Shown: positions 43,849 to 52,510, counted from the stretch's first letter. The stretch is DNA of 52,608 bases from Oscillatoriales cyanobacterium (GCA_004293365.1 RDYN01000067.1:1-52608); one strand, 5' to 3'. Program-made: numbers and translations. The notes: generated from the letters alone by a model not told the origin.

Positions 43849-44736
43849 TTACGTTTTACTTCCGACTTTGCCCGGTTCGGGTGTTGACCCTCTTGAACCA
43901 TTTGTGTCAATGTTTTGTTGTTCGAGCTTTTTCTGGGAAAAGCTGCGGCGGGCGGCTTCGACAAACTGACTGACGCGGATCGGATCGATCGGCTGCTCGA
44001 TGCGGCCGTTTCGCTTGAGAGAGCTCGATACAATTACACCATCGGCGGCTTGCATGAGCGTGGAAACGTTTTCCCACGAGGCCCCGCTGCCGATAAAAAC
44101 TGGAATTTCCCCCGCTGCTGCACTCGCGAGTTCTAAGTCTTCGAGATTGGGAGGGCTGCCGGTTGTCCAGCCGGAAAGGATTACGGCGTCGGCTAAGGCG
44201 CGCCCGATTGTCTCAGAGACGGCTGTGGTCAAGTTGGGGCTGCCCAGGGGCCGCCCGTGCTTGACTAGCACGTCTGCGAATATTTTGACATCGCTGCCCA
44301 ATTCCCGACGGTAGCGCAGTAGCTGGTGAGCTTGGCCTTCAATTAAGCCTTGATCTGTAGCCATGATGCCATTGAGGACGTTGACGCGGATGAATTGGGC
44401 TCCCGTGCAGGAGGCGATGGCGATCGCGCTGTGGGCGTCGTTTCGTAGCACGTTAATACCGATCGGCAGTGTCACCAGATTGGTTAGCCTCTCGACTACC
44501 AGAGTCATGGCACTTACCACAGCCGGATCTACGCTGTCTTTGGCAAAAGGAGCGTCGAAAAAGTTCTCGACTATGATACCGTTTGCGCCGCCAGAAGCCA
44601 GCGCTGTAGCCTCTTGCTCGGCTCTTGAGATAATAGCTTTGAGGTTCCCGCCCCAGCGGGGAGAAGTTGGCAAAGGCTGTAAATGTACGACACCGATTAT
44701 GGGATTCGGCGTTTTGAATATTTGTTTTAAGTCCAC
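43849..44736 (-). CDS. btpA: Photosystem I biogenesis protein BtpA
   Basis: Membrane-associated factor needed for stable photosystem I reaction-centre proteins in Synechocystis, especially in the cold. 295 residues of the BtpA family (PF03437), a TIM-barrel fold: IGVVHLQPLPTSPRWGG at the start, GGANGIIVENFFDAPFAKD (about 48-66), LPIGINVLRNDAHSAIAIA (about 94-112), FIRVNVLNGIMATDQGLIEG, and DGVIVSSSLKRNGRIEQPID (about 233-252). The tail after residue 275 is Gly/Ser/Lys-rich and variable. Length is normal (known about 287). Single gene. Confidence 0.95.
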   Translation of the reverse strand: MDLKQIFKTPNPIIGVVHLQPLPTSPRWGGNLKAIISRAEQEATALASGGANGIIVENFFDAPFAKDSVDPAVVSAMTLVVERLTNLVTLPIGINVLRNDAHSAIAIASCTGAQFIRVNVLNGIMATDQGLIEGQAHQLLRYRRELGSDVKIFADVLVKHGRPLGSPNLTTAVSETIGRALADAVILSGWTTGSPPNLEDLELASAAAGEIPVFIGSGASWENVSTLMQAADGVIVSSSLKRNGRIEQPIDPIRVSQFVEAARRSFSQKKLEQQNIDTNGSRGSTPEPGKVGSKT

Positions 44737-45050
44737 GGGTTTCCTGAAACCACCAAGTTCACTGACGGCTGACGGCGGGTTTTGACGGTATATTCTAGAA
44801 TTCTATATCCACGGGGGCGATTCGGATGACTCAATTGTGCGGGGACTGTCGGTAAAAGCCCGAATTTAGCAGCGGTTAGTCGATTTCAGATTTTAGATTT
44901 TAGATTTTAGATTTTAGATTTACTTGCAGCATTGGAGTCTGTCGATTTACTCCACACATGAATCTGGGGGCTTGAACTTTGGTTTAAAATTTTGGCATCT
45001 CCCCGACTTTTGTGCCCAAGCAAGTATCCGTTTTCGATCGAGGTTAATTC
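44737..45050. other. Divergent region between btpA and the SGNH hydrolase gene
   Basis: Contains TTTTAGA tandem repeats and copy 2 of the attached dispersed repeat (44880-45007). The remainder presumably holds the btpA promoter. No gene. Confidence 0.55.
44880..45007. repeat. TTTTAGA run plus dispersed repeat, copy 2
   Basis: GTCGATTTCAGATTTTAGAT followed by four more heptamers, TTTACT, then GGGGGCTTGAACTTTGGTTT and TTTTGGCATCTCCCC. Aligns with 14371-14460 apart from an extra block of about 30 bases. Confidence 0.6.
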
Positions 45051-46028
45051 TTGAAAGTTGTTCTGCTCGTTTTGGCCCTCTCCGCAGGATTGTGGGCGAC
45101 AATCGAAGTGCTGCTGCGCGTGTTGCTAGGTTTTGGTAATCCCTTGATTTACATTGCCGATGCCGAGTGCGGCTATTTGTTGGCGCCCAACCAGAGGGTG
45201 CGCCGCTTGGCTAACCGCATCGAGATTAACGAGTATTCGATGCGTACGGTCGCGATCGCCCTTCGTCCCACTCCCGACACTCTGCGCGTCTTGCTGTTGG
45301 GAGATTCTGTCGCCAACGGCGGTTGGTGGACAGATCAGACAGATACCATCTCGGAAATTATGGCTCGGCAGTTGAGCCTGCAAGTACAGCATCTGGCGAG
45401 CGATGCACAATCAAGTATAAAAGTCAACTATTCGGATTTTGAAGTTCTCAACGCCTCAGCCAATTCTTGGGGGCCGAGGAATCAACTGGCTTATGCTAAA
45501 CGGTTCGGTGTTTTTGGGGCCAAGGCTGTCGTGTTGTTGCTGAATACTGACGATTTATTTTCATCGCCGCCTTCTGCTCAGGTTGTGGGGCGCGATCGAT
45601 CTTATCCCGATCGGCAACCTCGATCGGCAACACTAGAGTTATTGGGCCGCTACCTGCTACCAACACTGCCGGCTCCGCAATTAGCAGCAGAAAGCGATGT
45701 AGTCGGCTGCAACTTAGAAGCTATTCGCCAAATCCAGAAAATAGCAGTATCCGCCAACGTCGAGTTTTTGCTAGCCGTGACGCCCAAGCGGGGCGAATTC
45801 GGCGACTCGGGCTCTCGCGACTGGGAAGTCAAGGCTCGATCGCGTCTCGCCGAACTCGTCGAATGTGAGAAAATTACTTACATAGATTTTCTTCCTATTT
45901 TCAATAGTGCGGCGAAACTTCCAACTTTGTATCGAGACAGCATCCACCTGAGCCCGGAAGGAAATCAGCTAGTTAGCAAAACCATCAGCAGTGAAATAGT
46001 CGCTGTTTTTTTGCAGAATAAATCGTGA
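45051..46028 (+). CDS. SGNH/GDSL-family hydrolase, membrane-anchored
   Basis: 325 residues from TTG 45051 (MKVVLLVLAL...). The first 25 residues form a hydrophobic anchor. Block I with the nucleophile is VLLLGDSVANGG (about 80-91). An Asn-containing block follows with NASANSWGPRN. The C-terminal block V is DSIHLSPEGNQL, supplying the Asp-His pair. These are the parts of an SGNH esterase/acyltransferase triad, so the protein probably deacylates or acetylates an extracytoplasmic polysaccharide or lipid. No partner such as an MBOAT acyltransferase is adjacent. The TTG start is chosen because no ATG precedes the anchor. Confidence 0.75.
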   Translation: MKVVLLVLALSAGLWATIEVLLRVLLGFGNPLIYIADAECGYLLAPNQRVRRLANRIEINEYSMRTVAIALRPTPDTLRVLLLGDSVANGGWWTDQTDTISEIMARQLSLQVQHLASDAQSSIKVNYSDFEVLNASANSWGPRNQLAYAKRFGVFGAKAVVLLLNTDDLFSSPPSAQVVGRDRSYPDRQPRSATLELLGRYLLPTLPAPQLAAESDVVGCNLEAIRQIQKIAVSANVEFLLAVTPKRGEFGDSGSRDWEVKARSRLAELVECEKITYIDFLPIFNSAAKLPTLYRDSIHLSPEGNQLVSKTISSEIVAVFLQNKS

Positions 46029-46376
46029 CTTCAGCGAACCAGAGACACTTGCTCCCTCCAGGTGTTGTGGAAAGCAATCTGAATTAAACCAAGGGTGCAA
46101 ACCCCGAGATTCATCTGTGGAGTCAATCTCAAACCTTGAATGTGAAAATCGACAGTTTCATTCTCAAATAGAGGATGTGGAGCCAATCTCAAATTTTCAA
46201 TGCAAAAATCGACGGTTTAAGCCAGCAGATCGATCGGTGGAATTAATCTAAAATCTCAAACCTAAAATCTAAAATCGACTGATATCGCATCCGGTTGCAC
46301 CTGAACAGTTCCCCTCTTCAACGAACAACTAACCCAAACTGTAGAAGCACCCGGAAACGACACAATTTGTCTCGAT
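46029..46376. other. Convergent gap with long tandem repeat
   Basis: The array at 46085-46280 fills most of it; the rest is unremarkable. No gene or clear terminator apart from the repeat itself. Confidence 0.55.
46085..46280. repeat. Tandem repeat with about 60-bp unit
   Basis: Three units. Shared parts: GG(A/T)GTCAATCTCAAA or close variants, TTCAATGCAAAAATCGAC or TTGAATGTGAAAATCGAC, then (A/G)GTTT. The third unit is the most diverged. Same family as 37045-37190. Confidence 0.65.
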
Positions 46377-47429
46377 TTAGCTAACTTGCAAAGTAGACTC
46401 TAGCTCTTTGGGATACCAAGCTTGACCGTCGAGAGCCATTTGCTCGATCGAACTTGCAAGCCGCAGAGCTTTGAGAGCTTGTTCTCCTCCCACAGAAGGC
46501 TGATTTCCACCTCGCACGCAATTAATAAAATGCTCCAACTCTGCGTGGAGCGGTTCAATATTGCTGGTGTAGACTTTCTCGATCAACCCATCTTGACGGT
46601 AAAGCACCTGACCGTAATCCGTCACGTAATTGGCGGTTGTTTGTCGGTGAATCAAGATTTCGTTGTTGAGAAAATCTGCCTCTGTCAAAGAATTCTTGCA
46701 GTGAGCGGCGATTGAACGTAGTTTGCGGTGCGTCACCTTGCTCGCAGTCAGAGTGGCGACAATGCCGTTAGCAAAGTTCAGCGTCGCTGTCACGTAGTCT
46801 AAATAACCTGAATCTGAGGCCCTGCTGCCAGTGGCCGTCAGCTTCACCACTGAAGAATCTGCCAATTCCAGGAGCAAGTCGATGTCGTGGATCATTAAAT
46901 CCAAAACTACCGATACGTCGTTGGCCCGATCGGAATAGGGACTCATCCGGTGAGCTTCCAATGCCAGTAACTCTTCAGTTTTCAGCACTTTGCCGAGTTC
47001 CTGAAAAGCTGGATTGAAGCGCTCGATGTGTCCCACTTGCAAAATCCGGTGGGCTTCAGCAGCGGCATTGACCAAAGATTCGGCTTCAGCAATGCTAGCT
47101 GCGATCGGCTTTTCAATTAAAACGTGAACCCCTGCTTGGAGACAAGACATCCCCACAGGGTGGTGCAGGCGAGTTGGAACGGCGACGCAAACTGCATCTA
47201 CGTGGGCGAGCAAATCTCGGTAGTCTTCAAAGAAGCGAACCCGGTATTTGCTTGCTACATCAATTCCCCGCTCTACATTGATATCTGCAACACCCACGAG
47301 TTCGATATCTTTGAGCAAGCTCAGAACTCGCGTGTGGTGCTGGCCCATATTGCCAACTCCAATAACCCCAATGCGGAGGGGTTCGAGCTGACTTCGCTGA
47401 CCGAAAACATTTCCGTATCCCAATGACAT
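46377..47429 (-). CDS. Gfo/Idh/MocA-family NAD(P)-dependent sugar dehydrogenase
   Basis: 350 residues from ATG 47429, chosen for the AGGAG site 10 bases upstream; the frame also has an ATG at 47471. The Rossmann start is LRIGVIGVGNMGQHHTRVLS (about 18-37). EKPIA occurs in VHVLIEKPIAASIAEA (about 118-133). The catalytic region DLMIHDIDLLLEL has the His-Asp pair typical of WlbA-like UDP-sugar dehydrogenases. LEHFINCVRGGNQPSVGGEQAL near the C-terminus is the family's last helix. It probably oxidises a UDP-N-acetyl sugar or similar. No polysaccharide gene cluster is adjacent, so the substrate stays open. Confidence 0.85.
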   Translation of the reverse strand: MSLGYGNVFGQRSQLEPLRIGVIGVGNMGQHHTRVLSLLKDIELVGVADINVERGIDVASKYRVRFFEDYRDLLAHVDAVCVAVPTRLHHPVGMSCLQAGVHVLIEKPIAASIAEAESLVNAAAEAHRILQVGHIERFNPAFQELGKVLKTEELLALEAHRMSPYSDRANDVSVVLDLMIHDIDLLLELADSSVVKLTATGSRASDSGYLDYVTATLNFANGIVATLTASKVTHRKLRSIAAHCKNSLTEADFLNNEILIHRQTTANYVTDYGQVLYRQDGLIEKVYTSNIEPLHAELEHFINCVRGGNQPSVGGEQALKALRLASSIEQMALDGQAWYPKELESTLQVS

Positions 47430-48045
47430 CCTATCTAGCACTCCTGGATTCTCCTCCACCACAGGAATCAAGCCCGTTGGCTTCCCGATCGACTCACAGC
47501 CATCCAGATAGTACCACAGTCAAACTATTTGTGAAGAATTTCTAAGTTAAGTTGCGATTCTGACCCGGAGTGCAGTTAAGCAGAAGCTACTCGTGCCCGA
47601 TTGCCGGATATTCGGTCAATTGTTGGGTAATTGCCTGTTGACAAAACTGATTTAATGTGAATTGCAGTGTGGACGATCGCCCGCAGCATTGTCCAAACAC
47701 AAGTAGGACTGATACATTGGCAGTCAAAAACCGGGTGTTTCGCAATATTTCGCTGTTACCGACAGATTCGGTAAAAAACCCGGTTTTTTGGGTAAATTTT
47801 CCAGCATATTTCCCGGTATTTTCAAACCTTGTTGCGGTCAGGAAACAACTTTTCAAGTCATAAATAATACACATTCTAAAGATTGTATAGGTAAAAGTTC
47901 GAGTGCAGGAATTTGGCAATCTGGGAATCTTAAAAAAATATGTGAAGAGTGTGTGAAGTTACTTGCGATCGCTCCCTACCATAAACTAGGCTTAAAACTA
48001 GACTTAGGTACAACACAATAGAGCAATTATACCTAAACAAAAAAT
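47430..48045. other. Region between the dehydrogenase and PEP-CTERM genes
   Basis: No protein gene supported. It holds the AAAAACCGGGT inverted repeat (47726-47788) and, near 47955-48030, the likely promoter of the first PEP-CTERM gene with short repeats of TAGGCTTAAAACTAGACTTA. Confidence 0.5.
47726..47788. repeat. AAAAACCGGGT inverted repeat
   Basis: AAAAACCGGGT (47726-47736) pairs with ACCCGGTTTTT (47778-47788). Between them is a smaller ACCGACAGATTCGGT hairpin. A member of the same family as 10891 and 42030. Confidence 0.7.
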
Positions 48046-48726
48046 ATGAATCAAAAACAAAGGCAGAGATTGGGAAGTGCGATCGCCAGCACAATTCTAA
48101 GTTTGACTGCGGTGTCAGTGGCAGGAGTTGACAAAGCACAAGCAGCCGTCCTCACCTACAATTTTCAAGTGGCCGGATCGAGCGGTTTTTTTAAATTGAG
48201 TAACTCCTCGCTTACAGGCGGAGAAACTGAACAAATAGCAGTTTCTGAGGGACAATTTAATGGTTTTACAGCTCCCTCTGGCAGGGGCCTATATGAAGAA
48301 AAGCCACCTCAAAAATACCACGATTTAGCAGGGGCAAAAGCTGAGTTCAAGGGTGGGGAATTTCAGGGACTGATAGCAAGCGGTGGCGACTACTCGATTT
48401 CAGAAACTAACATTCCGGATGCAGAAGGAGGGCCTGTTTATACTAGATATGAGGGCTCGGCAGTTTGGCGTATGTATCCTGCTATGGGCAATGGGAAACC
48501 TTTGTTTTGGGGATACAGTAGTATCCTAATTACATACTTAAGTGGCGGTCAATTAAGACAAATAATAGACCGAGGTGCGGGTCAACAGCTTAACTACGTG
48601 CCTATGTCTTACACCCTAGTGGATACGGCAGCCGAACCGGTTCCCGAACCCTTAACACTTGCGGGTACAGCTTTAGCACTGGCTGGTTTGAGTTGGTTTA
48701 AATCCCAGAAAAAAAGGGCGGTATGA
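48046..48726 (+). CDS. PEP-CTERM sorting-domain protein, paralogue 1
   Basis: 226-residue exported protein. The N-terminal signal peptide MNQKQRQRLGSAIASTILSL ends near AQAA at residue 35. The mature region is of unknown fold (TYNFQVAGSSGFFKLSNSSL, ISETNIPDAEGGPVYTRYEG). The C-terminus is a full PEP-CTERM signal: EPVPEPLTLAGTALALAGLS, one hydrophobic helix and the basic end KSQKKRAV. Such proteins are cleaved and handled by an exosortase and are usually linked to exopolysaccharide. A close paralogue lies 110 bases downstream. The shared sequence suggests a recent duplication. Confidence 0.85.
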   Translation: MNQKQRQRLGSAIASTILSLTAVSVAGVDKAQAAVLTYNFQVAGSSGFFKLSNSSLTGGETEQIAVSEGQFNGFTAPSGRGLYEEKPPQKYHDLAGAKAEFKGGEFQGLIASGGDYSISETNIPDAEGGPVYTRYEGSAVWRMYPAMGNGKPLFWGYSSILITYLSGGQLRQIIDRGAGQQLNYVPMSYTLVDTAAEPVPEPLTLAGTALALAGLSWFKSQKKRAV

Positions 48727-48835
48727 TGGGTGCGATCGCTCTTAACAACAAACAGTGAAGGGCGGTTTTAAGAAGAAAAATCAGACCAACAATCACAGAA
48801 AATCACGCCAATTTAATGTAGCGAAGAGGCAAATT

Positions 48836-49501
48836 ATGAATCGGAAACAACGGCAGAGATTCGGAAGTGCGATCGCCAGCACAATTCTAAGTTGTGCAGT
48901 TTTATCCTTAGCAGGCACTGACAAAGCGCAAGCAGCCGTCCTCACCTACAATTTTCAAGTGGAAAAGGGTGGAGGTAGTGGTTTTTTTAAGTTTAGTGAT
49001 TCCTCACTGACAGGAATAGGATCTGAAAAAATTGCAGTGGGTGAGGGAAGATTTAACACCCCTATCAGGGTCTATGAAAATGACTATGATTTAGCAGGCG
49101 CTATAGCTTTATTTAATCAAGGGAATTTTCGCGGACTGCAAGCATCGGGTCGCGACTATGCGACGAGTGAAATTGGCGTTCCAGACGCACTAGGAGGGCC
49201 TGATTACAGGAAGTTTGAGAGCAGCGCAACCTGGTATATGGGTACCGAGGAGGCGATCAGTACGTGGGCATCTTATTTCTGGGGGTATGGTGAGACAATA
49301 GTTAGCAACAGGCAGGGTTATTTGGGCAGAGGTCGTACAATTATCAGCAGTGCGCGGGTTTCTTACTCCCTAGTGGATACCGCAGCCGAACCAGTTCCCG
49401 AACCGATAACATTTGGGGACAGCTTTAGCATTGGCAGGTTTAAGCTGGTTGAAACACAAGAAAAAAATGGCAGCTTGACGCGCGCGGCTGTTAACAATTA
49501 A
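48836..49501 (+). CDS. PEP-CTERM paralogue 2 with frameshifted sorting signal
   Basis: Starts at ATG 48836 (MNRKQRQRFGSAIASTILSC); the frame is open from 48755 but the paralogue starts here. Signal peptide and the region TYNFQVEKGGGSGFFKFSDS match paralogue 1, as does SYSLVDTAAEPVPEPITF. After that the frame reads GDSFSIGRFKLVETQEKN, which is not a sorting helix. Shifting by two bases at about 49411 restores TALALAGLSWLKHKKK and a stop at 49476-49478, the expected tail. Compared with paralogue 1, GCGGGT is reduced to GGGG, a two-base deletion. The product therefore keeps the PEP motif but loses the membrane helix and basic end, and may be secreted instead of sorted. Confidence 0.75.
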   Translation: MNRKQRQRFGSAIASTILSCAVLSLAGTDKAQAAVLTYNFQVEKGGGSGFFKFSDSSLTGIGSEKIAVGEGRFNTPIRVYENDYDLAGAIALFNQGNFRGLQASGRDYATSEIGVPDALGGPDYRKFESSATWYMGTEEAISTWASYFWGYGETIVSNRQGYLGRGRTIISSARVSYSLVDTAAEPVPEPITFGDSFSIGRFKLVETQEKNGSLTRAAVNN

Positions 49502-49512
49502 GCAGTAAGCAA

Positions 49513-50850
49513 TCATTTTTCGGAAAATATTCGAGTTGCAAAATTTTGCGATCGATTGGGAGACAAAGCCCGAGCTTTCAAAATCGCCGCTACTAAAAAC
49601 GCATAGGACAAAACTCCTACCAATGCTAGCAACAGCACGCTGACAGCTCCCGACGCATTCCACAAAGCGTGAAGTGCGGAAGCGCTAAAATAACCTACGC
49701 CTAAAATTTGCCAGCGTTTCGTGGGTTTGAGGGCGCTCAAACCGATGAAATATCCCAAATAGCCGCTGTAAGCCATGTGTCCGGCGGCGGAACCCAAAAT
49801 TCGGGGAATTAGCAATTGCAATCCTACTAATTGTCCGGCTTCGGGGCCTGCTTGCAGGGTGACATTTTGGATGATATGGGGGACGTACTGTCCCAGGGTT
49901 TCTAATAGTGTAAAGCTGACTGCTGAAGCACTTCCTAATAAAATTCCGTCTAATGGTTCCCAAACGCCGATGCGATCGCGCCACGGATTTTTTAGCAAAT
50001 TGCCCAGGAGCAAAGCTCCCAAAACGGGCAAGGCTTTCAGCAATTCTTCCATCAGACCCGCCCCGAAGAACATTCTGATTAAAAAAGGCAAAAAACTGAT
50101 TTCTTCCCCTTCTGCGGGCAAGCGACCGGGCAAGATTTCTCTAAATACTAATATAAATCCAATCAATAAGGGGCTGAGCAATATTAAAACTGTAGCTAAA
50201 GCGGTACCCAGCAATACCCACCAAGGCTTGTGTTTCCCGCACAGTTGATAGATGAAGTAGTAAGCGGCACCGGCGAGGTAAGCTGACAGCAGGAAGTTGA
50301 ATGCTGCGGAATTTCCGACGGCGACAAACATCGACACGACAAAGATAACTGTGGCAATACCTGGATATAAATAGGCTTTTTGGCTTAATTGTTTGCCTGT
50401 GGAGGCGATCGGGAATAATTGAGTTAAAGTGAGAGCGTCTTTTTCACTGACTGGAAAATTGCCCGTTTTTGTGGCGGGGAATTGGGGTTTAGTTGGGTGT
50501 GGGGTTGCGGGAGATTCAAATATGAATTCCGGGCCGTCTTGGCCGAGACTGATGCGATCGCCTGTTTCTAAAGTTTGGCAGCCTTCGAGCTTTTGGCCGT
50601 TGATATAAGTTCCGTTAGCGCTGTTGAGGTCGCAAATTTGCCATCTCGTCCAATTACCGTGAGTTAAGGGACGGACTGCGGCATGGCGGCGGGAAACCAT
50701 GCCGTGGGCGATCGACTCTAAAGCTATTTGACAATTGCGATCGCGTCCGATCGCTACTTCTCCATATTCAGAAAGTTGGTACTTTGACGCTGGCCCGGAC
50801 GCAACGTCTTTGGCGGGCACTTGTCGCAGAAATCCGATTTCATTAGTCAT
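49513..50850 (-). CDS. FHA-domain PrsW-family intramembrane metalloprotease
   Basis: 445 residues. An N-terminal FHA domain (about 20-110) shows GEVAIGRDRNCQIAL, HGMVSRRHAAVRP and ICDLNSANGTYINGQ. It is followed by a variable linker (about 110-155) and a PrsW membrane domain of seven or more helices. The PrsW motifs are FFGAGLMEELLKALPVLGAL (about 262-281) with the Glu-Glu pair, GHMAYSGYLGYFIGL, and HALWNASG (about 389-396) carrying the second His. PrsW in Bacillus cleaves an anti-sigma factor; here the FHA part could bring a phosphoprotein to the protease. All predicted catalytic residues are present. No sigma or anti-sigma gene is adjacent. Confidence 0.9.
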   Translation of the reverse strand: MTNEIGFLRQVPAKDVASGPASKYQLSEYGEVAIGRDRNCQIALESIAHGMVSRRHAAVRPLTHGNWTRWQICDLNSANGTYINGQKLEGCQTLETGDRISLGQDGPEFIFESPATPHPTKPQFPATKTGNFPVSEKDALTLTQLFPIASTGKQLSQKAYLYPGIATVIFVVSMFVAVGNSAAFNFLLSAYLAGAAYYFIYQLCGKHKPWWVLLGTALATVLILLSPLLIGFILVFREILPGRLPAEGEEISFLPFLIRMFFGAGLMEELLKALPVLGALLLGNLLKNPWRDRIGVWEPLDGILLGSASAVSFTLLETLGQYVPHIIQNVTLQAGPEAGQLVGLQLLIPRILGSAAGHMAYSGYLGYFIGLSALKPTKRWQILGVGYFSASALHALWNASGAVSVLLLALVGVLSYAFLVAAILKARALSPNRSQNFATRIFSEK

Positions 50851-50930
50851 TAGTTATTAGTCATCAGTCATTAGTCATCAGTCATTAGTTATTAGTTATC
50901 AGTCATTAGTCATCAGTCATTAGCTGTTAA
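50846..50930. repeat. AGTCATT/AGTCATC tandem repeat
   Basis: About twelve 7-base units alternating TAGTCAT, CAGTCAT and TAGTTAT. A reverse-complement run (GACTAAT/AACTAAT) lies at 51050-51114, so the two arms could pair over the whole gap. Confidence 0.85.
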
Positions 50931-51049
50931 CTGATGTTATTTATCGGCAGTCTTTATGCCACAGTTATTAGTCCTTTGCTCCCTCGCTGTTAGCTGATAT
51001 TATTTATCCGCAATATTGATTGAACAGTTATTAGTTTTTATCTGCTGAC

Positions 51050-51114
51050 GGCAGGACTAATAACTAATAACTAATCACCAATGACTAATAACTAATCACC
51101 AATGACTAATGACT
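51050..51114. repeat. GACTAAT/AACTAAT tandem repeat
   Basis: About nine units of AATGACT / AATAACT in the opposite sense to the 50846 run. Placed just downstream of the small membrane gene. Confidence 0.85.
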
Positions 51115-51125
51115 CCTAACTCTGC

Positions 51126-51329
51126 TTAGAGATTTGCTCTGGCATCCTGAACGGCTGCGTAGAAAAATATGCCTGTGAGCGGTATGCTGAGGGCGAGGAT
51201 GATGCCGGTAACTGCGTTGCCGAGTTGAGCTTCTCCCGAAGACAGCTCAAAGATTGAGCCGACTGCGGCGATCGCAGTGATACACGAAAGAGCTAACAAT
51301 AAACCACTTTTGGGAGTTCCTGCCATCAT
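51126..51329 (-). CDS. Small two-helix membrane protein coupled to def
   Basis: 67 residues with two hydrophobic segments, about 8-27 (SGLLLALSCITAIAAVGSIF) and 39-58 (AVTGIILALSIPLTGIFFYA), joined by a short acidic loop. Its ATG overlaps the def stop (ATGA), so it is translated together with peptide deformylase. Family unknown to me; probably a cyanobacterial conserved hypothetical. A second in-frame Met follows the first. Confidence 0.65.
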   Translation of the reverse strand: MMAGTPKSGLLLALSCITAIAAVGSIFELSSGEAQLGNAVTGIILALSIPLTGIFFYAAVQDARANL

Positions 51330-51886
51330 ACTGATTTTACTGCCTTTGGCGAAAATTTGTTTTTGACTAATTCTTCATTGAGTGCGAGCTTGTTTTCTAC
51401 TCTATCTACAAACAGCACGCCATTGAGGTGATCCATTTCGTGTTGGATTACTGTGGCCAGTAATTCTGTTGCTTTCAGGGTTTGCGGGCGGCCGAATTCG
51501 TCGCGATAGGACACTTCAACGGCTGCTGGGCGCTTGACTTCCAAATAGACTCCCGGAATGCTCAAACACCCTTCTTGCAAGATGCACATATTGCCGCTGC
51601 TACTTTTGATGGTGGGGTTGATCAAAACCACCGGAGGAGCTTCTGGTTTGTCCGGCTCGCAGTCGATGACAATAACTTGTTTGTTGACTCCGACTTGGGG
51701 GGCGGCCAAACCGATGCCGTCGGCACTGTACATGGTTTGCAGCATTTCTCGGACTAGCTGCCGAATTTCTGCATCGATGCTGCTGACGCGCTTTGCTGGC
51801 TGCCGCAGGACGCGATCGCCTAAAGTGTGTATTGTTAGGGGCGGTTTTTCTAACTTTTTCTTTTCAACCAAAACCTGAGCCGTCAT
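51326..51886 (-). CDS. def: Peptide deformylase
   Basis: Removes the formyl group from the initiator methionine of new proteins. 186 residues from ATG 51886, which has GAGG 5 bases upstream; the longer open frame to 52006 is not needed. The three motifs are complete: GIGLAAPQVG (about 67-76), EGCLSIPG with the metal-binding Cys (about 110-117), and QHEMDHLNG with the His-Glu-His set (about 150-158). A type 1B-like length with an N-terminal extension of about 25 residues. First gene of a two-gene unit; diverges from the DUF1648 gene. Confidence 0.96.
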   Translation of the reverse strand: MTAQVLVEKKKLEKPPLTIHTLGDRVLRQPAKRVSSIDAEIRQLVREMLQTMYSADGIGLAAPQVGVNKQVIVIDCEPDKPEAPPVVLINPTIKSSSGNMCILQEGCLSIPGVYLEVKRPAAVEVSYRDEFGRPQTLKATELLATVIQHEMDHLNGVLFVDRVENKLALNEELVKNKFSPKAVKSV

Positions 51887-51987
51887 AAAACCTCGCGAGA
51901 TGTTTGGAAAGTCCCAATGATAGCTGCTGGGGGATGCAATTGGAACCAATACTATTATTTTCAATATTAATCTAATTTTAAGTAGCC

Positions 51988-52500
51988 ATGACTGGAAACG
52001 CACCAAACCAACGGCCTGTTATTTCTCTGGGGCTTTCGCCTGCTGATTTGGCGGTAGAGCTCGCGGGGGCGATCGCGATTTTAGTGTCGATTTTGCCGAT
52101 CGTACAGTTTTGGGGGGTTTTGCCCGATCGAATTCCGATTCATTTCGGTTTCCGGGGGCTGGCGGATGCTTGGGGCGACAAGGTGATGATTTGGATGCTG
52201 CCGGCGGTGGCTGCCATTATTTTTGTGGTTTTAACAGCGGTATCGCCCTATCCGCATACTTTTAACTATCCGGTGCGGATTACTCAGGAAAATGCGCGGC
52301 GGCAATATCTCTTGGGGCAAAGCCTTTTGGTTTGGCTGAAGGCGGAGGTTTGCTGGCTGTTTGCTTTTGTGGTGCGGCAGCAAATTCTTGTGGCTTTGGG
52401 CAATGCTCAAAGGTTTAGTATAGAGTTAGTTTTTGGGATAATCTTTTTGATATTTGCGACGGTTGGCGTGTATCTTGTGAGGGCTTACTTGGCTCGCTAG
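51988..52500 (+). CDS. DUF1648 membrane protein
   Basis: 170 residues with four hydrophobic segments (about 20-42, 66-86, 112-133, 145-167). The second quarter contains LPDRIPIHFGFRGLADAWGD, the characteristic DUF1648 motif (usually P.ipiHf...G..d.wg..) with the conserved His and Asp. The family includes the SdpI immunity protein of Bacillus and many uncharacterised membrane proteins; immunity or signalling roles are possible, but no toxin gene is near. Diverges from def with a 101-base gap. The stop is followed by a hairpin repeat. Confidence 0.8.
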   Translation: MTGNAPNQRPVISLGLSPADLAVELAGAIAILVSILPIVQFWGVLPDRIPIHFGFRGLADAWGDKVMIWMLPAVAAIIFVVLTAVSPYPHTFNYPVRITQENARRQYLLGQSLLVWLKAEVCWLFAFVVRQQILVALGNAQRFSIELVFGIIFLIFATVGVYLVRAYLAR

Positions 52501-52510
52501 ATGTAGGGAA

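Noticed and set aside
46085..46280. CRISPR-like array
   Set aside because: Units are degenerate and contiguous, without constant repeats alternating with unique spacers, and no cas genes occur in the window.
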